A DNA stretch of 64,000 nucleotides from Corynebacterium aurimucosum ATCC 700975 (lineage in GTDB: Bacteria; Actinomycetota; Actinomycetes; Mycobacteriales; Mycobacteriaceae). Within the stretch, counting starts at the first letter, position 1; each line of letters begins with the position of its first letter. The notes beneath the pieces were generated by a model. It saw only the letters and a program-made list of their open reading frames with translations. It made no database searches and was not told the DNA's origin. The stretch lies in the NCBI RefSeq assembly GCF_007672725.1, contig NZ_VDTC01000003.1, positions 175,245 through 239,244 of the forward strand, given 5' to 3'. This document shows positions 36,590 through 46,580 of this stretch, in pieces. A program made the translations under genes and the position numbers.

Positions 36590-37393
36590 ATGATGAAAAG
36601 GTCTCCGCAACTTCGCTTTTCCCGTGTCTTACCAGGCTTTGCATTCATGGCTGGCGCATGCTCGCTGGCCTTTGCTCTCGCCGCCCCCGCGACCGCTGCT
36701 GAGGGGGTGCCGGTTCGGCAAGGGCAAAAGATCGCGGCTTCTGATGGCGCGTTGTGCACTGTCGGTTACGTCGAGGCTAATCGGGCGTGGACCTCGGCGC
36801 ACTGTGGCTTAAATGGCGAACAAGTGTATAACGAAGCAGGCCAGCACCTAGGAACGTTGCGTTGGTTCACGCCCTCGGGGGCTGCGGGGCATGACTTGGC
36901 CTATATTCAATTCGCCGGCGGAACCTATTCGGCAGGCAACCCGCTCACCGGGGATGGCATGGCACCGGTGCCTGGTGAAGGCTCAACGGTGTGCTTCTAC
37001 GGACAGGCCGCGTCGCGTCAGTGTGGCACCGCGGTGAAGGGGCCGGGTGTCTTTCCGGGCATGAACTATGCGGCCGATGTGTCGCTGGCGCCTGGGGACA
37101 GCGGTGGAGCAGTGTCCGTCCCAGGGCAGCCGGGCGTTGTGGGCATTTACCAGGGGATCACCCAGGCTAATCGGGGTGGCCGGACAGTTACTTTCTCAAA
37201 TTATGCGCGCATGCCACATGCGGATGAGCTAGCGCGCCTGCAACACCAGGGTTGGGTGCCGCGCCGTCCCAACCGGGAGCCAGGAAACCCAGTCCGGGTG
37301 GCCCAAGAAAAAGGTGAGGCATTGTCCTCGACGAGTAGCGCGGGACCGGAAGGGCTGCGCGGCCTTGCGATGTATTTCGGTCTCGGTATTTAG
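36590..37393 (+). CDS. Secreted trypsin-like serine protease (Rv1815-like)
   Basis: The 267-residue protein has a signal peptide (MMKRSPQLRFSRVLPGFAFMAGACS, cleavage near ATA-AE). The chymotrypsin-type triad is readable: His in TSAHCG, Asp in GHDLAYI, Ser in APGDSGGAV. Cys pairs at DGALCTV/SAHCG and VCFYG/RQCG suggest disulfides. The C-terminal 40 residues are basic and unstructured. TAGAGT (36578-36583) lies six bases before ATG 36590 (leaderless); GTG 36587 and ATG 36593 are alternatives. The substrate is unknown. Confidence 0.85.
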   Translation: MMKRSPQLRFSRVLPGFAFMAGACSLAFALAAPATAAEGVPVRQGQKIAASDGALCTVGYVEANRAWTSAHCGLNGEQVYNEAGQHLGTLRWFTPSGAAGHDLAYIQFAGGTYSAGNPLTGDGMAPVPGEGSTVCFYGQAASRQCGTAVKGPGVFPGMNYAADVSLAPGDSGGAVSVPGQPGVVGIYQGITQANRGGRTVTFSNYARMPHADELARLQHQGWVPRRPNREPGNPVRVAQEKGEALSSTSSAGPEGLRGLAMYFGLGI

Positions 37394-37456
37394 GAACGCC
37401 GCCTCGAAGCTTTAGACCCCGCTGCACTGCACTGCGCTGCGCTAAGTGCCCAGTTC

Positions 37457-38170
37457 TTAACGGTTGCCGTCGTGTGGCGTGCCATTGGAGAGTGCGGCAC
37501 TTAAGCGGTTGGATGCGCTAACCAGGACATCTGCGAACTTTTCCGCCGGGGAAGGGCGGAAGCGTTCGGCGGAACCGGAGACGGAAAGGACGGCGATGAA
37601 GTTCCCTGCGCCGTCGAAGACGGGGGCGGAAACGGAAGCGAGGTCTGACTCGCGCTCTTCGATGGATTCGGAGTAGCCGTTGGTGCGCGCGAGCTCGACA
37701 TCGTGCTCACTAAAGATGGCATCGGGAACATGGACATCAGCAAAGGCGGCGAAGACGCGGGCGGCGGAACCGGAGGTGAGTGGAAGCTGGCGGCCTACGG
37801 GCACCACGTTGTGGAGTCCGATCTCCGGCTCGCGCGTGGCGATACACGTGCGCGTGGTGCCGGAGAGTTCGTAAAGCTGGACGGACTCACCGGTGGCGTC
37901 GAGAAGCTCCTCCATAATGGGGCCTGCGGTTTCGATTATGCGATCACGGTTGCCGGGTAGGGCCGGCCCAGCGCCCCACTTTCCATCGGGGGTGCGGGTG
38001 AGGATTCGGTGCGCCTCGAGCGCTGTGGCGAGACGGTGTGCCGTTGCCCGAGGCAGTCCGGTGGTCTCGCAAAGCTCGTTGAGCGTAGAAGGTTGATTGG
38101 TCGCGGCCATCATGATGGCTACTGCGCGATCCAATACCTTAATTCCTGATACTGCGCTATACTCTCCCAT
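37457..38170 (-). CDS. ltbR: IclR-family regulator LtbR
   Basis: The 237-residue protein has an N-terminal winged helix (SGIKVLDRAVAIMMAA, TLNELCETTGLPRATAHRLATALEAH) and a C-terminal IclR effector domain (GRQLPLTSGSAARVF, FIAVLSVSGSAERF). It is divergent from leuCD. In C. glutamicum LtbR represses leuB, leuCD and tryptophan genes, and the same divergent arrangement supports that role here. ATG 38170 is set by TAGATT, seven bases upstream on the minus strand; the longer frame crosses the operator. Confidence 0.9.
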   Translation of the reverse strand: MGEYSAVSGIKVLDRAVAIMMAATNQPSTLNELCETTGLPRATAHRLATALEAHRILTRTPDGKWGAGPALPGNRDRIIETAGPIMEELLDATGESVQLYELSGTTRTCIATREPEIGLHNVVPVGRQLPLTSGSAARVFAAFADVHVPDAIFSEHDVELARTNGYSESIEERESDLASVSAPVFDGAGNFIAVLSVSGSAERFRPSPAEKFADVLVSASNRLSAALSNGTPHDGNR

Positions 38171-38205
38171 ATAATGAAATCTACGTCCCATTAATTGAGA
38201 TTTCA
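38170..38205. promoter_or_regulatory. ltbR-leuCD divergent promoter and likely LtbR operator
   Basis: TATAAT (38170-38175) is the probable leuC -10. The inverted arms TGAAATCT (38175-38182) and AGATTTCA (38198-38205), 15 bases apart, overlap it and the minus-strand -10 TAGATT of ltbR. One bound regulator could therefore block both promoters. Confidence 0.6.
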
Positions 38206-38218
38206 AGTGGAGAGGCAC

Positions 38219-39661
38219 ATGACTGAGAAACTGACACTCGCAGAGAAGGTATGGCGCGACCATGTCGTGCGTAAAGGTGAGAACGGTGAGCCCGATCTCC
38301 TTTATATTGACTTCCAGCTCTTGCATGAAGTTACCAGCCCGCAGGCTTTCGATGGTCTTCGCCTGGCCGGTCGTAGGATGCGCCACCCAGAGCTGCACCT
38401 GGCCACTGAGGACCACAACGTTCCGACCGTGGGTATTAAGTCCGGCAACCTTTTAGAAATCAAGGATGAGGTCTCCCGCTCGCAGGTGTCCACGCTGCGC
38501 AAGAACTGTGAAGAGTTCGGCGTGCGCCTGCATTCGATGGGTGATGCGCAACAGGGCATCGTTCACACAGTGGGTCCTCAGCTGGGCATTACCCAGCCCG
38601 GCATGACCATCGTGTGCGGTGACTCGCACACGTCGACGCACGGCGCCTTCGGTTCTATTGCCATGGGCATCGGTACCTCTGAGGTGGAGCACGTCATGGC
38701 CACCCAGACACTTTCACTTAAGCCCTTTAAAACAATGGCCATCGAGGTCAGCGGTGAGCTGGCGGAGGACGTTTCCGCCAAGGATTTGATTTTGGCGATC
38801 ATTGCCAAGATTGGCACCGGCGGCGGCCAAGGCCACATCATCGAGTACCGCGGTGAGGCCATTCGCAAGATGTCGATGGAAGCCCGCATGACCATCTGCA
38901 ATATGTCCATCGAGGCCGGTGCCCGCGCCGGCATGGTGGCTCCGGACGAGACGACCTTTGAGTACGTCAAGGGCCGTGAGTTCGCACCCCAAGGAGAAGA
39001 TTGGGACGCGGCCGTCGAGTACTGGAAGACGCTGCCGACTGACGACGGCGCCGAATTCGACACCGTCGTGGAGATCGACGGCTCCGCGTTGACGCCTTTC
39101 GTGACTTGGGGTACTAACCCGGGACAGGGCTTGCCATTGAGCGCTACCGTGCCCGACCCAGAGGAGTGCGGCGACGACGGCGAAAAAGCCGCCGTCGAGA
39201 AGGCCTTGGCCTACATGGACCTGAAACCCGGCACGCCGCTGCGCGATATCCAGATCGACACGGTCTTCCTTGGATCGTGCACGAACGCGCGCATCGAGGA
39301 TCTGCGCGCGGCCGCCGAAGTGGTCAAGGGGCGCAGCATCGCGGCTGATACCCGCATGATGGTGGTTCCGTCTTCGGCCGTGGTCAAGGCCCAGGCTGAG
39401 GAGGAAGGGCTGGACAAGATCTTCACCGACTTCGGCGCCGAGTGGCGCACCGCTGGCTGCTCGATGTGCTTGGGCATGAACCCGGACCAGCTGAAGCCGG
39501 GGGAGAGGTCGGCGTCGACAAGCAACCGCAACTTTGAGGGCCGTCAGGGCCCTGGTGGCCGCACCCACCTGGTGTCCCCGGCCGTCGCTGCGGCAACTGC
39601 CGTTCTGGGCCACCTGGCCGCACCAGCAGACATCGACGATTCCGCCGTCGCCGGCGCTTAA
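38219..39661 (+). CDS. leuC: 3-isopropylmalate dehydratase large subunit
   Basis: The 480-residue aconitase-family subunit isomerises 2- to 3-isopropylmalate in leucine synthesis. Iron-sulfur ligands lie in [15 protein letters not shown] and [12 protein letters not shown], and the active-site [27 protein letters not shown] and [19 protein letters not shown] are intact. ATG 38219 follows GTGGAGAGG. leuD begins 16 bases after its stop. Confidence 0.97.
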   Translation: MTEKLTLAEKVWRDHVVRKGENGEPDLLYIDFQLLHEVTSPQAFDGLRLAGRRMRHPELHLATEDHNVPTVGIKSGNLLEIKDEVSRSQVSTLRKNCEEFGVRLHSMGDAQQGIVHTVGPQLGITQPGMTIVCGDSHTSTHGAFGSIAMGIGTSEVEHVMATQTLSLKPFKTMAIEVSGELAEDVSAKDLILAIIAKIGTGGGQGHIIEYRGEAIRKMSMEARMTICNMSIEAGARAGMVAPDETTFEYVKGREFAPQGEDWDAAVEYWKTLPTDDGAEFDTVVEIDGSALTPFVTWGTNPGQGLPLSATVPDPEECGDDGEKAAVEKALAYMDLKPGTPLRDIQIDTVFLGSCTNARIEDLRAAAEVVKGRSIAADTRMMVVPSSAVVKAQAEEEGLDKIFTDFGAEWRTAGCSMCLGMNPDQLKPGERSASTSNRNFEGRQGPGGRTHLVSPAVAAATAVLGHLAAPADIDDSAVAGA

Positions 39662-39677
39662 GGAAAAGAAAAAGACA

Positions 39678-40268
39678 ATGGAGAAGTTTATTACTCACAC
39701 GGGCGTCGGCGTTCCGCTGCGTGTCTCCAATGTGGACACCGACCAGATTATTCCCGCGCGTTACCTGAAATCCGTGAAGCGCACCGGCTTTGCCGACGGC
39801 CTGTTTTCCAATTGGCGCAGCGATAAAAACTTCGTGCTCAACCAGGAACCGTTTAAAGAGGGCTCCGTGCTCTTCGCGGGCCCGGACTTTGGTACCGGTT
39901 CTTCCCGTGAGCATGCGGTGTGGGCGCTTGCGGAATACGGCTTCAAGGCGGTGTTCTCCTCGCGCTTCGCAGATATCTTCCGCGGCAACTCCGGTAAAGC
40001 GGGTTTGCTGACGGGACTCATGGAACAAGAAGACATTGAGCTTATCTGGAAGCAGCTGGAGGCCGGGGAGACCGAAACCACCGTCGACTTGGAGGCGCGC
40101 ACGGTTACCGTGGGCGGCAATAGCTATACCTTCGATATCGATGACTACACCCGTTGGCGCCTTATGGAGGGGCTCGACGACATCGGCCTGACCTTGCGTA
40201 ACGAGGACGATATCGATGCCTTTGAATCCAAGCGCCCGGGATTCAAACCGCGCGTCGTTGCGTCTTAG
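39678..40268 (+). CDS. leuD: 3-isopropylmalate dehydratase small subunit
   Basis: The 196-residue swivel domain partners LeuC. Recognisable segments are [33 protein letters not shown] and [22 protein letters not shown] 39678 lies just after AAGGAAAAG; the longer frame belongs to a leuC shadow. After its stop, the arms GGAGGCGG (40270-40277) and CCGCCTCC (40298-40305) may form a hairpin, but no T-tract follows. Confidence 0.96.
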   Translation: MEKFITHTGVGVPLRVSNVDTDQIIPARYLKSVKRTGFADGLFSNWRSDKNFVLNQEPFKEGSVLFAGPDFGTGSSREHAVWALAEYGFKAVFSSRFADIFRGNSGKAGLLTGLMEQEDIELIWKQLEAGETETTVDLEARTVTVGGNSYTFDIDDYTRWRLMEGLDDIGLTLRNEDDIDAFESKRPGFKPRVVAS

Positions 40269-40343
40269 CGGAGGCGGCACCGGTGGGGTAGTATTCCCCG
40301 CCTCCTGTGGCGCAGTGCACATAGCGTCGTTAACATCCTCAGC

Positions 40344-41276
40344 ATGACTAATCCTTTTGACGGCTTTAGCGGAGAGAACGGCAATCAATTCGGCGGCACC
40401 ACCGGGTACGGTGGCTACGACTATCACCAGCCCGGTGGCTACGACTATCAACAATCCGGGAGTTACGGCTACCAGCAACCCAACGGCTACGGCTACCAGC
40501 AGACGGGAAGCTACGGGTACCAGCAGACGGGAAGCTACGGGTACCACCAGCCCGGCGCCGCGCCTGGCAACCCACCCGGCGGGGCAGGAGCGCCGCCCAT
40601 TGACGCCATGGATATTCTGGGCCAGTCATTCAAGGGTTACTTAAAGCAACCGGTGCCAGGAATGCTGGCCATGCTGGTGCATCTCATTATCACGTTTGCT
40701 CTTCTTCTTGTGCCGGGAACCGTTGTAGGCGGTGTATTCGCAGTAATGGAAGGAAATGGCACGGACATCGAGCCTTTAGCGACTACCGTGGGGATCCCTC
40801 TCATGGTTGTCATGGTGCTAGCCGCCTTCGCTTATCTTTTCTGGCTGATGGCGAACCTTTTTAATGGCTCCCGGAAGATCGCTGATGGGGAGAAGGTCAC
40901 CTTCCGCGACTACTTTAGGTTTGCCCAGCTGAATGGTTGCGCCGGCGTCTATGCTTGCTTCTTTATTTTGGCAATGCTCGGAACAATTGCGGGCGGCTTC
41001 CCCGGACTGATTCTCTTTGCGCTTCTGTGGCCAGCGCCTGTCATCAAGGCTGATGCCCCGGATAAGCCTCTCATGGAGTGCTTCCGGGAGGCTTTGAACT
41101 TGGTCATTGAGAACCTTGGGCAATCGCTGCTCTTTATCTTGATCTGTTCCCTCATCACGAGCTTTGTCATATTTATCCCCATCGTCGGCTTCCTTGCCGC
41201 CTACCCGATCTGGGCTTTGGGGATGGTCCTTTTCACCCGCGCTATGCAGCGCCGCCCTGCTGTGCGGTGGGAATAG
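40344..41276 (+). CDS. Membrane protein with Gly/Tyr/Gln-rich repeat N-terminus
   Basis: The 310-residue protein has residues about 15-75 built from repeats of the type GSYGYQQT or GGYDYHQP, a low-complexity prion-like tail. Residues about 85-300 contain five or six membrane segments (MLAMLVHLIITFALLLVPGTVV, LMVVMVLAAFAYLFWLMANLF, FFILAMLGTIAGGFPGLILFALLW, LLFILICSLITSFVIFIPIVGFLAAYPIWALG). TAACAT (40331-40336) gives a leaderless start. Corynebacterial membrane proteins with such tails are common, but I know no function. Confidence 0.72.
   Translation: MTNPFDGFSGENGNQFGGTTGYGGYDYHQPGGYDYQQSGSYGYQQPNGYGYQQTGSYGYQQTGSYGYHQPGAAPGNPPGGAGAPPIDAMDILGQSFKGYLKQPVPGMLAMLVHLIITFALLLVPGTVVGGVFAVMEGNGTDIEPLATTVGIPLMVVMVLAAFAYLFWLMANLFNGSRKIADGEKVTFRDYFRFAQLNGCAGVYACFFILAMLGTIAGGFPGLILFALLWPAPVIKADAPDKPLMECFREALNLVIENLGQSLLFILICSLITSFVIFIPIVGFLAAYPIWALGMVLFTRAMQRRPAVRWE
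40405..40556 (+). repeat. Coding tandem repeat (24-base unit)
   Basis: The clearest copies are 40494-40517 and 40518-40541, identical 24-base units encoding YQQTGSYG. Diverged units extend on both sides. The repeat could change copy number by slippage without shifting frame. Confidence 0.75.
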
Positions 41277-41322
41277 AGCAGCAGGGCGGCGAAAGGTACC
41301 TAGTGAAGTGGCGATGTAGTGC

Positions 41323-42321
41323 TTATCGCACGGGCAGCGGGCTAGCGAGGTAGTCTGCGCCGGTAAGTTCACCGTCGTTGAAGGAGAGCACCCACACCGA
41401 AGCCTTCTTGAACTTGAGCTCGTCGATGGGAGTCGTGATGAACTTCGGCGCGTAGGATTCGATAATTCCCGGAATGGTTAGTTCCTGGCTCACAATGACG
41501 GGGACACCGCCGCCGTCAACAACGCGCTGGAAGGCCGCGCGGGCGGCTTCAGGCGATTCGGTGAAAACATCATCGCCAAATGCTTTGTTCACAGCGATGT
41601 CCATGCCGAGCTCATCCGCCAACGGTGCGGCGGTGTGCTGGCAGCGCTGCGGTGGGGCGCTGTAAATGGCGGTCGGGTGAAAAGGCGTGAGCATCGGCAC
41701 GAGCATCTCTGCTTGGCGGCGGCCTTTCTTATCCAGCGGGCGCAGGTCATCATCGCCCTCCCAGGAGCGGCGCTGGTGAGCGCGTGCATGGCGCACATAC
41801 AGCACACGCGTCGTCGGAGCCAGGCGTAGGCGCTTCTTGGCCTTCGCCAGCACCTGCGTATCAACGTCGTAGGAGAGCAGCGTGCAGGCCTCGTCGATTG
41901 TCATCCAACGCAGCTCATCGGTCTCCGAATTCGTGGTGTATTCGCCGTCGAGTACACGTGCCAGCCAGTAGTAGACAACCTTCGTGCGTCCTTGAACGGG
42001 ATAAGCCACCTTGCCAATGAGCTTGCCCAGGCGCACGGTGTAGCCGGTTTCCTCGAAGATCTCGCGCGCGGCGGTGACGGGAAGGGATTCGCCCGGATCG
42101 ACCTTGCCCTTAGGTAGCGACCAATCGTCGTAGTGCGGGCGGTGGATGATAGCAACCTCCGGATCGTGTGGATCCCCACGCCAGAGAACCGCGCCAGCGG
42201 CAAGTGTCGTCCGCTTGAACTCATCCGCCGGATCGACAGGGATCTCCTGGTGGCGACCAGAGATGAAGACCTCCGATCGGATATCTTTATCCGTCTCATG
42301 CATGTTCTTTGCCTTGGGCAT
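41323..42321 (-). CDS. MutT1-like Nudix hydrolase fused to histidine phosphatase domain
   Basis: The 332-residue protein has a Nudix domain with the box GKVDPGESLPVTAAREIFEETGY (about residues 72-94) and a C-terminal phosphoglycerate-mutase-like domain with RHA (VLYVRHARAHQRRSW) and DLRPLDKKGRRQAEML. The same fusion in mycobacteria (MutT1) hydrolyses 8-oxo-dGTP, 8-oxo-GTP and diadenosine polyphosphates. ATG 42321 follows AAAGGAGCAGC. It is divergent from gpsA. Confidence 0.86.
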   Translation of the reverse strand: MPKAKNMHETDKDIRSEVFISGRHQEIPVDPADEFKRTTLAAGAVLWRGDPHDPEVAIIHRPHYDDWSLPKGKVDPGESLPVTAAREIFEETGYTVRLGKLIGKVAYPVQGRTKVVYYWLARVLDGEYTTNSETDELRWMTIDEACTLLSYDVDTQVLAKAKKRLRLAPTTRVLYVRHARAHQRRSWEGDDDLRPLDKKGRRQAEMLVPMLTPFHPTAIYSAPPQRCQHTAAPLADELGMDIAVNKAFGDDVFTESPEAARAAFQRVVDGGGVPVIVSQELTIPGIIESYAPKFITTPIDELKFKKASVWVLSFNDGELTGADYLASPLPVR

Positions 42322-42468
42322 GCTGCTCCTTTGTGCCTGTAGCTTGTGACCTTCTCCATCTTCCTCCACTCGCCGCCACGATGCAGCTTTACGCGCCGAA
42401 CGTATTTCAATGCCGGGCGTGCTTTAATGGGAAAAGTCGATGCAGTGGAATTGATCGTGAGGTGGCAC

Positions 42469-43467
42469 ATGGCAAACGTGGCAGTAATGGGCGCGGGTTC
42501 GTGGGGAACCACGCTAGCGAAAGTCTTTGCTGACGCCGGCAATGACGTCAGCTTGTGGGCGCGCCGCGAGGAACTGGCAAACACCATCAACACGCGCCAC
42601 GAAAACCCGGACTATCTCCCGGAGCTCTTACTGCCTGAGTCGATCCGGGCAACCACCGAACCCGCCGCTGCTTTGGAAGCCGCAGACATCGTCATCTTCG
42701 GCGTTCCTTCTCAGACCCTTCGCGGAAACCTGGAGAAATGGGCGCCGCTCTTGCCGGAGGACGCTACCTTGGTCTCAATTTCGAAGGGCGTGGAGAAAGC
42801 CACGCTTAACTTGATGAGCGAGGTCATCGCGGACGCCGCCGGCGTATCCACTGGCCGCATTGCCGTGCTCTCAGGGCCCAACTTGGCCAAGGAGGTGGCC
42901 CAGGAACAGCCGGCTGCCACGGTTATTGCCTGCAGCGATGCTGCTCGCGCGGAGGCCGTCCAGCACGCAGCTGCCGCTCCATATTTCCGCCCCTATACCA
43001 ACACCGATGTTATCGGCGCAGAAATTGGTGGCGCTTGCAAGAACGTTATTGCTCTTGCGTGTGGTATGGCCGCTGGCAAGGGGTTGGGCAATAACACGAT
43101 GGCGACCATTATCACGCGCGGGCTGGCTGAGATTACCCGCCTTGGTGTGAAACTGGGCGCGGATCCATTTACCTTCTCTGGACTAGCTGGAATGGGTGAC
43201 CTGGTGGCGACGTGCAGCTCGACGCTCTCGCGCAACCGAACCTTTGGCTACCGCCTTGGCCAGGGCGGGACTCTGGAGGAAGCTACCGCGGCCACCAACG
43301 GGCAGGTCGCGGAAGGCGTTATCTCTTCCGATTCCATCTTTAGGTTGGCGCAGCGCGCGGGCGTGGAGATGCCCATTACCCAGGCGGTCTATGGAGTGTG
43401 TCACCGCGGCGTGACTGTCGACGACATGATCGTCGCTCTGATGGGTCGTACCAAGAAAGCTGAGTAA
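42469..43467 (+). CDS. gpsA: Glycerol-3-phosphate dehydrogenase [NAD(P)+]
   Basis: The 332-residue enzyme reduces dihydroxyacetone phosphate to sn-glycerol-3-phosphate for phospholipids. The Rossmann motif [22 protein letters not shown] is at the N-terminus. [18 protein letters not shown] and the catalytic-Lys region [23 protein letters not shown] follow. ATG 42469 has GTGAGGTGG upstream. The family length is normal. ddl follows after 21 bases with its own promoter. Confidence 0.96.
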   Translation: MANVAVMGAGSWGTTLAKVFADAGNDVSLWARREELANTINTRHENPDYLPELLLPESIRATTEPAAALEAADIVIFGVPSQTLRGNLEKWAPLLPEDATLVSISKGVEKATLNLMSEVIADAAGVSTGRIAVLSGPNLAKEVAQEQPAATVIACSDAARAEAVQHAAAAPYFRPYTNTDVIGAEIGGACKNVIALACGMAAGKGLGNNTMATIITRGLAEITRLGVKLGADPFTFSGLAGMGDLVATCSSTLSRNRTFGYRLGQGGTLEEATAATNGQVAEGVISSDSIFRLAQRAGVEMPITQAVYGVCHRGVTVDDMIVALMGRTKKAE

Positions 43468-43488
43468 AGCCGAGTAAAGTTGCTCGGT

Positions 43489-44559
43489 ATGACTGAAGCG
43501 AAACCTGTGCGCGTAGCCGTTGTGTACGGCGGCCGCAGCTCCGAGCACTCGGTGTCGTGCATTTCCGCCGGCGCGATCATGGAGCACCTAGATCCGGAAA
43601 AGTATGAGGTCGTGCCGATCGGTATCACGCGGGAAGGCACCTGGACCCAGGGCAACCGCGCGGGCCTCGCCATTGTCGATGGGCGCCTGCCTGAGGTGGA
43701 ACTCCACGATGAGTTGGCGCTATCCCTCAACCCCGCAACACGCGGGCGCATCCACAATGTCACCCGCCACGAGCACTACACAGAGGTGGATGTCATCGTT
43801 CCGGTTCTCCATGGACCCTATGGGGAAGATGGCACGGTGCAGGGCCTTTTTGAGCTTTCCGGAATCCCCTACGTCGGCGCGGGCGTACTGGCCTCTGCGG
43901 TGGGTATGGACAAGGAGTTCACCAAGAAGCTCCTGGTGGCCGAAGGTCTTCCCGTCGCACCCCAAGAAGTGCTTAGTGGTGGAGATACGCTGAATGATGC
44001 TCAGAAAGAGCGCCTTGGTTTGCCTGTCTTCGTGAAGCCGGCGCGGGGCGGTTCCTCCATCGGTGTCTCCAAGGTTTCCGCGTGGGAAGATTTTGACGCG
44101 GCGCTGGCCCTGGCTTATGAGTCCGATGACAAGGTCCTAGTCGAGCCTGAGATCCGCGGAGACGAGGTTGAGGTGGGCGTCCTCGAGCACCCGGACGGAA
44201 GCCTGCAAGCCTCTGTTCCGGCCAAGCTTTTGGGGACCACCGAGTCGGAGGAAGGCTTTTATGACTTCGACGCCAAGTACATCGATGAGGGAGTGTCGGC
44301 GGCGATTCCTGCGCCGCTGAGCGCGGAGCTCATCGACGAGCTGCGTCAGCGCGCCATCGAGGCCTTCCGGGCGCTGGGCGCAACGGGGCTGTCGCGCGTG
44401 GATTTCTTCGTTAGCGAAGACTCTTATTGCATCAACGAGATCAATACCTTCCCTGGATTCACGCCGATTTCGATGTACCCGCAGGTCTTCGCCGCCGTGG
44501 GAGTGGGTTACGCCGAGCTGCTCGATACTCTCATCCAGACCGCTCTCGCGCGTTCCTAG
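43489..44559 (+). CDS. ddl: D-alanine--D-alanine ligase
   Basis: The 356-residue ATP-grasp enzyme makes the D-Ala-D-Ala of peptidoglycan. Motifs include VVYGGRSSEHSVSC, LHGPYGEDGTVQGLFELSGIPYVG, FVKPARGGSSIGVSKV and INEINTFPGFTPISMYP. TAAAGT (43475-43480) lies eight bases before ATG 43489, so the start is leaderless; the TTG at 43480 is rejected. The gpsA-ddl-DUF3515-thiL neighbourhood is conserved in actinobacteria. Confidence 0.95.
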   Translation: MTEAKPVRVAVVYGGRSSEHSVSCISAGAIMEHLDPEKYEVVPIGITREGTWTQGNRAGLAIVDGRLPEVELHDELALSLNPATRGRIHNVTRHEHYTEVDVIVPVLHGPYGEDGTVQGLFELSGIPYVGAGVLASAVGMDKEFTKKLLVAEGLPVAPQEVLSGGDTLNDAQKERLGLPVFVKPARGGSSIGVSKVSAWEDFDAALALAYESDDKVLVEPEIRGDEVEVGVLEHPDGSLQASVPAKLLGTTESEEGFYDFDAKYIDEGVSAAIPAPLSAELIDELRQRAIEAFRALGATGLSRVDFFVSEDSYCINEINTFPGFTPISMYPQVFAAVGVGYAELLDTLIQTALARS

Positions 44560-44609
44560 TCCCTGAGCCGTGCGCGAAGGGAAGGTGGTGAAGAAAGAGG
44601 CCGCGACAC

Positions 44610-45524
44610 CTACTGAGCGGGGGTGGCTTCAACGAGGGCGTCGCTAAGCCGCACCAGCGCCGAGTTCGCTGCCTCTTGCGGGGCAGACAGCGCGAGGTCC
44701 TCCGCGCGGCCGAGTGCGAACCACGTGCCGGCCGTTGTGCCTTCCGCCAGCGTGGTGTCCTCGAACCAAGGGACGTCATTAACCTGCTGGAGCTGAACGC
44801 CCGCGCGGTAGTTCTCCGGAGCGGCGACACCGCAGCGCACGACTATTTCCTCATGGCCCGGCGCGCTGTAGACCCAGGTGTTCTTAGCGCCAGCATCCGT
44901 GCGGCGCGTATAGCCCTCCGCGAGTGAGTCTGGCAGAGCCTTGTCCAGCGCGGGGCACATGGAATCCGGACCTGCCTTGAGTTTGGATAGCGGTGCCGGA
45001 TTGGGGTCTTGAGGCTTTTTATCTAGTTTGTTGAGGGCTTCTGTTAGCCCTTGCGGGGCGTCGGAATGTGCGTCGCCTGTAGACGTAGTCACGGCGACCG
45101 CAGGAGTGCGCTGGGTGCTGTACCACGTCGTGAGGTTCGAGCCGGGGGTGGCGTCAATGACCTGCAACCAGGATTCGCCGTCGGCCTCGATGGTCTGGGA
45201 ATAATCCGTAAACTGCTGCGGCAGGTCAACGCCACAGCGCAGGGTTACTTTGTCCTCCGAGCTCTTCGTCCAGGCTGCGGCACCCGCCGGGGCTGGGTCG
45301 ACGAGTTCGACCCGTGAGTATCCCATGAGCTTTTCCGGCAGAGAGTCGACGACAGCGGCGCATTCGGGGGAGTCCGCTGCTTCAGACGGAGTGGGAGGCA
45401 GCGCCACCGGCTGTTGCGCGGCGCTGGTGATGACGTACTTTGCCCCAAAAATCACCGCGAAGACCATCGCGATGGCAATCCCGAGTGAGATGTATATAGC
45501 GGTGCGGTTAAATTGGGTATCCAT
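44610..45524 (-). CDS. Membrane-anchored protein with two DUF3515 domains
   Basis: The 304-residue protein has one N-terminal membrane segment (about residues 9-32) and then two tandem DUF3515-like domains. The first runs from CAAVVDSLPEKLMGYSR through VTLRCGVDLPQQF; the second runs from CPALDKALPDSLAEGYTRR through IVVRCGVAAPENY. Each keeps two Cys and a TTWY/GTWF block. Most actinobacterial relatives, as I recall, have a single domain beside ddl and thiL. TAGGAT lies eight bases before the ATG on the minus strand. The function is unknown; an envelope role is suggested by context. Confidence 0.8.
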   Translation of the reverse strand: MDTQFNRTAIYISLGIAIAMVFAVIFGAKYVITSAAQQPVALPPTPSEAADSPECAAVVDSLPEKLMGYSRVELVDPAPAGAAAWTKSSEDKVTLRCGVDLPQQFTDYSQTIEADGESWLQVIDATPGSNLTTWYSTQRTPAVAVTTSTGDAHSDAPQGLTEALNKLDKKPQDPNPAPLSKLKAGPDSMCPALDKALPDSLAEGYTRRTDAGAKNTWVYSAPGHEEIVVRCGVAAPENYRAGVQLQQVNDVPWFEDTTLAEGTTAGTWFALGRAEDLALSAPQEAANSALVRLSDALVEATPAQ

Positions 45525-45614
45525 AGGGGCTTATCCTATCGCTGATAGCCCAAGAAGAACGAACGTTGAAGGCGTGCCAGAATGGTGCGCCATCTGCGCA
45601 AGGAAAAGGAGTCC

Positions 45615-46580
45615 GTGACGGTGGGTTTATCCCATACCCTCGACCAAGCCGGCGAACGGCACGTTATCCATGAAATCGTCACCGCAGCGCCGAGTGCACT
45701 CAACGGCGATGATGCCGCGGTGCTTTATCCGGCGGCGCCTAATTCGCGCACTGTGGCCTCGACGGACATGATGGTGGAGGGCCGGCATTTTCGGCGGGAC
45801 TGGTCCACCGCCGCGGAAGTCGGTCACAAGGCCATCGTGCGCAACTTTGCCGATATTGAGGCAATGGGGGCTCGGCCCACTGCAGCGCTTCTGGCGATCG
45901 CCGCCCCGGGCGATACCCCGGTGGATTTCGTGCGTGGGATAGCGCAAGGCATTGCTGAGCGCTGCGCGGTGTACAACGCTGAGCTGGTCGGCGGTGATTT
46001 GACCCGCAGCGACAGCCTGGTCATCAACGTCACAGCGATGGGCTCTTTGGGCGGAAGCGGCGCACCGTTGACTCTGGATGGTGCGCGTGCGGGCCAGAAG
46101 CTAGTGGCGCACGGCAAGATTGGGTATTCCGGGGCGGGCTTGGCCCTCTTGCAACGTTATGGCCGCGCGCTGCCCCCGGAGCTGGACGAGCTCTGGCCGT
46201 TGATCGACGCCCACTGCGCGCCCACCCTCGCACCCGGGCGCGGCGTCATCGCTCGGGCAACCGGCTCGACCGCGATGACGGATAACTCGGATGGTCTCGT
46301 GCGCGATGTGGGGCACTTGGCTGAGCGCTCCGGGGTGCGCATCGATTTTGACCGCGGCGCCATTGCTCCCGATCCGCTTGTGGCCGCCGCCGGTGCGGTG
46401 CTCGGCATCGACCCTTGGGAGTGGGTCTTGGCGGGTGGGGAGGACCACACGCTGTTGGCTACGACGTTTAAGGCTGCCCCCTCCGGGTTCCGGGAAATTG
46501 GCCGGGTGATGCGCGGCACCGGAGTAACCATCGATGGAGAGGAACCTCGCTATAGCGAGGGCTGGGAGGGATTTGCGTGA
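45615..46580 (+). CDS. thiL: Thiamine-monophosphate kinase
   Basis: The 321-residue enzyme phosphorylates thiamine monophosphate to the diphosphate cofactor needed by IlvB among others. ATP/Mg motifs are [49 protein letters not shown] and [20 protein letters not shown] 45615 is chosen because AAGGAAAAGGAG precedes it. ung starts inside its end (GTGA overlap). Confidence 0.94.
   Translation: MTVGLSHTLDQAGERHVIHEIVTAAPSALNGDDAAVLYPAAPNSRTVASTDMMVEGRHFRRDWSTAAEVGHKAIVRNFADIEAMGARPTAALLAIAAPGDTPVDFVRGIAQGIAERCAVYNAELVGGDLTRSDSLVINVTAMGSLGGSGAPLTLDGARAGQKLVAHGKIGYSGAGLALLQRYGRALPPELDELWPLIDAHCAPTLAPGRGVIARATGSTAMTDNSDGLVRDVGHLAERSGVRIDFDRGAIAPDPLVAAAGAVLGIDPWEWVLAGGEDHTLLATTFKAAPSGFREIGRVMRGTGVTIDGEEPRYSEGWEGFA

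Noticed and set aside
37418..37445. Short CTGCA/CTGCG repeats between the protease and ltbR
   Set aside because: Only about five imperfect five-base units; too short to support a function.
40420..40556. CRISPR-like array
   Set aside because: The 24-base repeats are in frame, coding, have no spacers and no cas genes are near.
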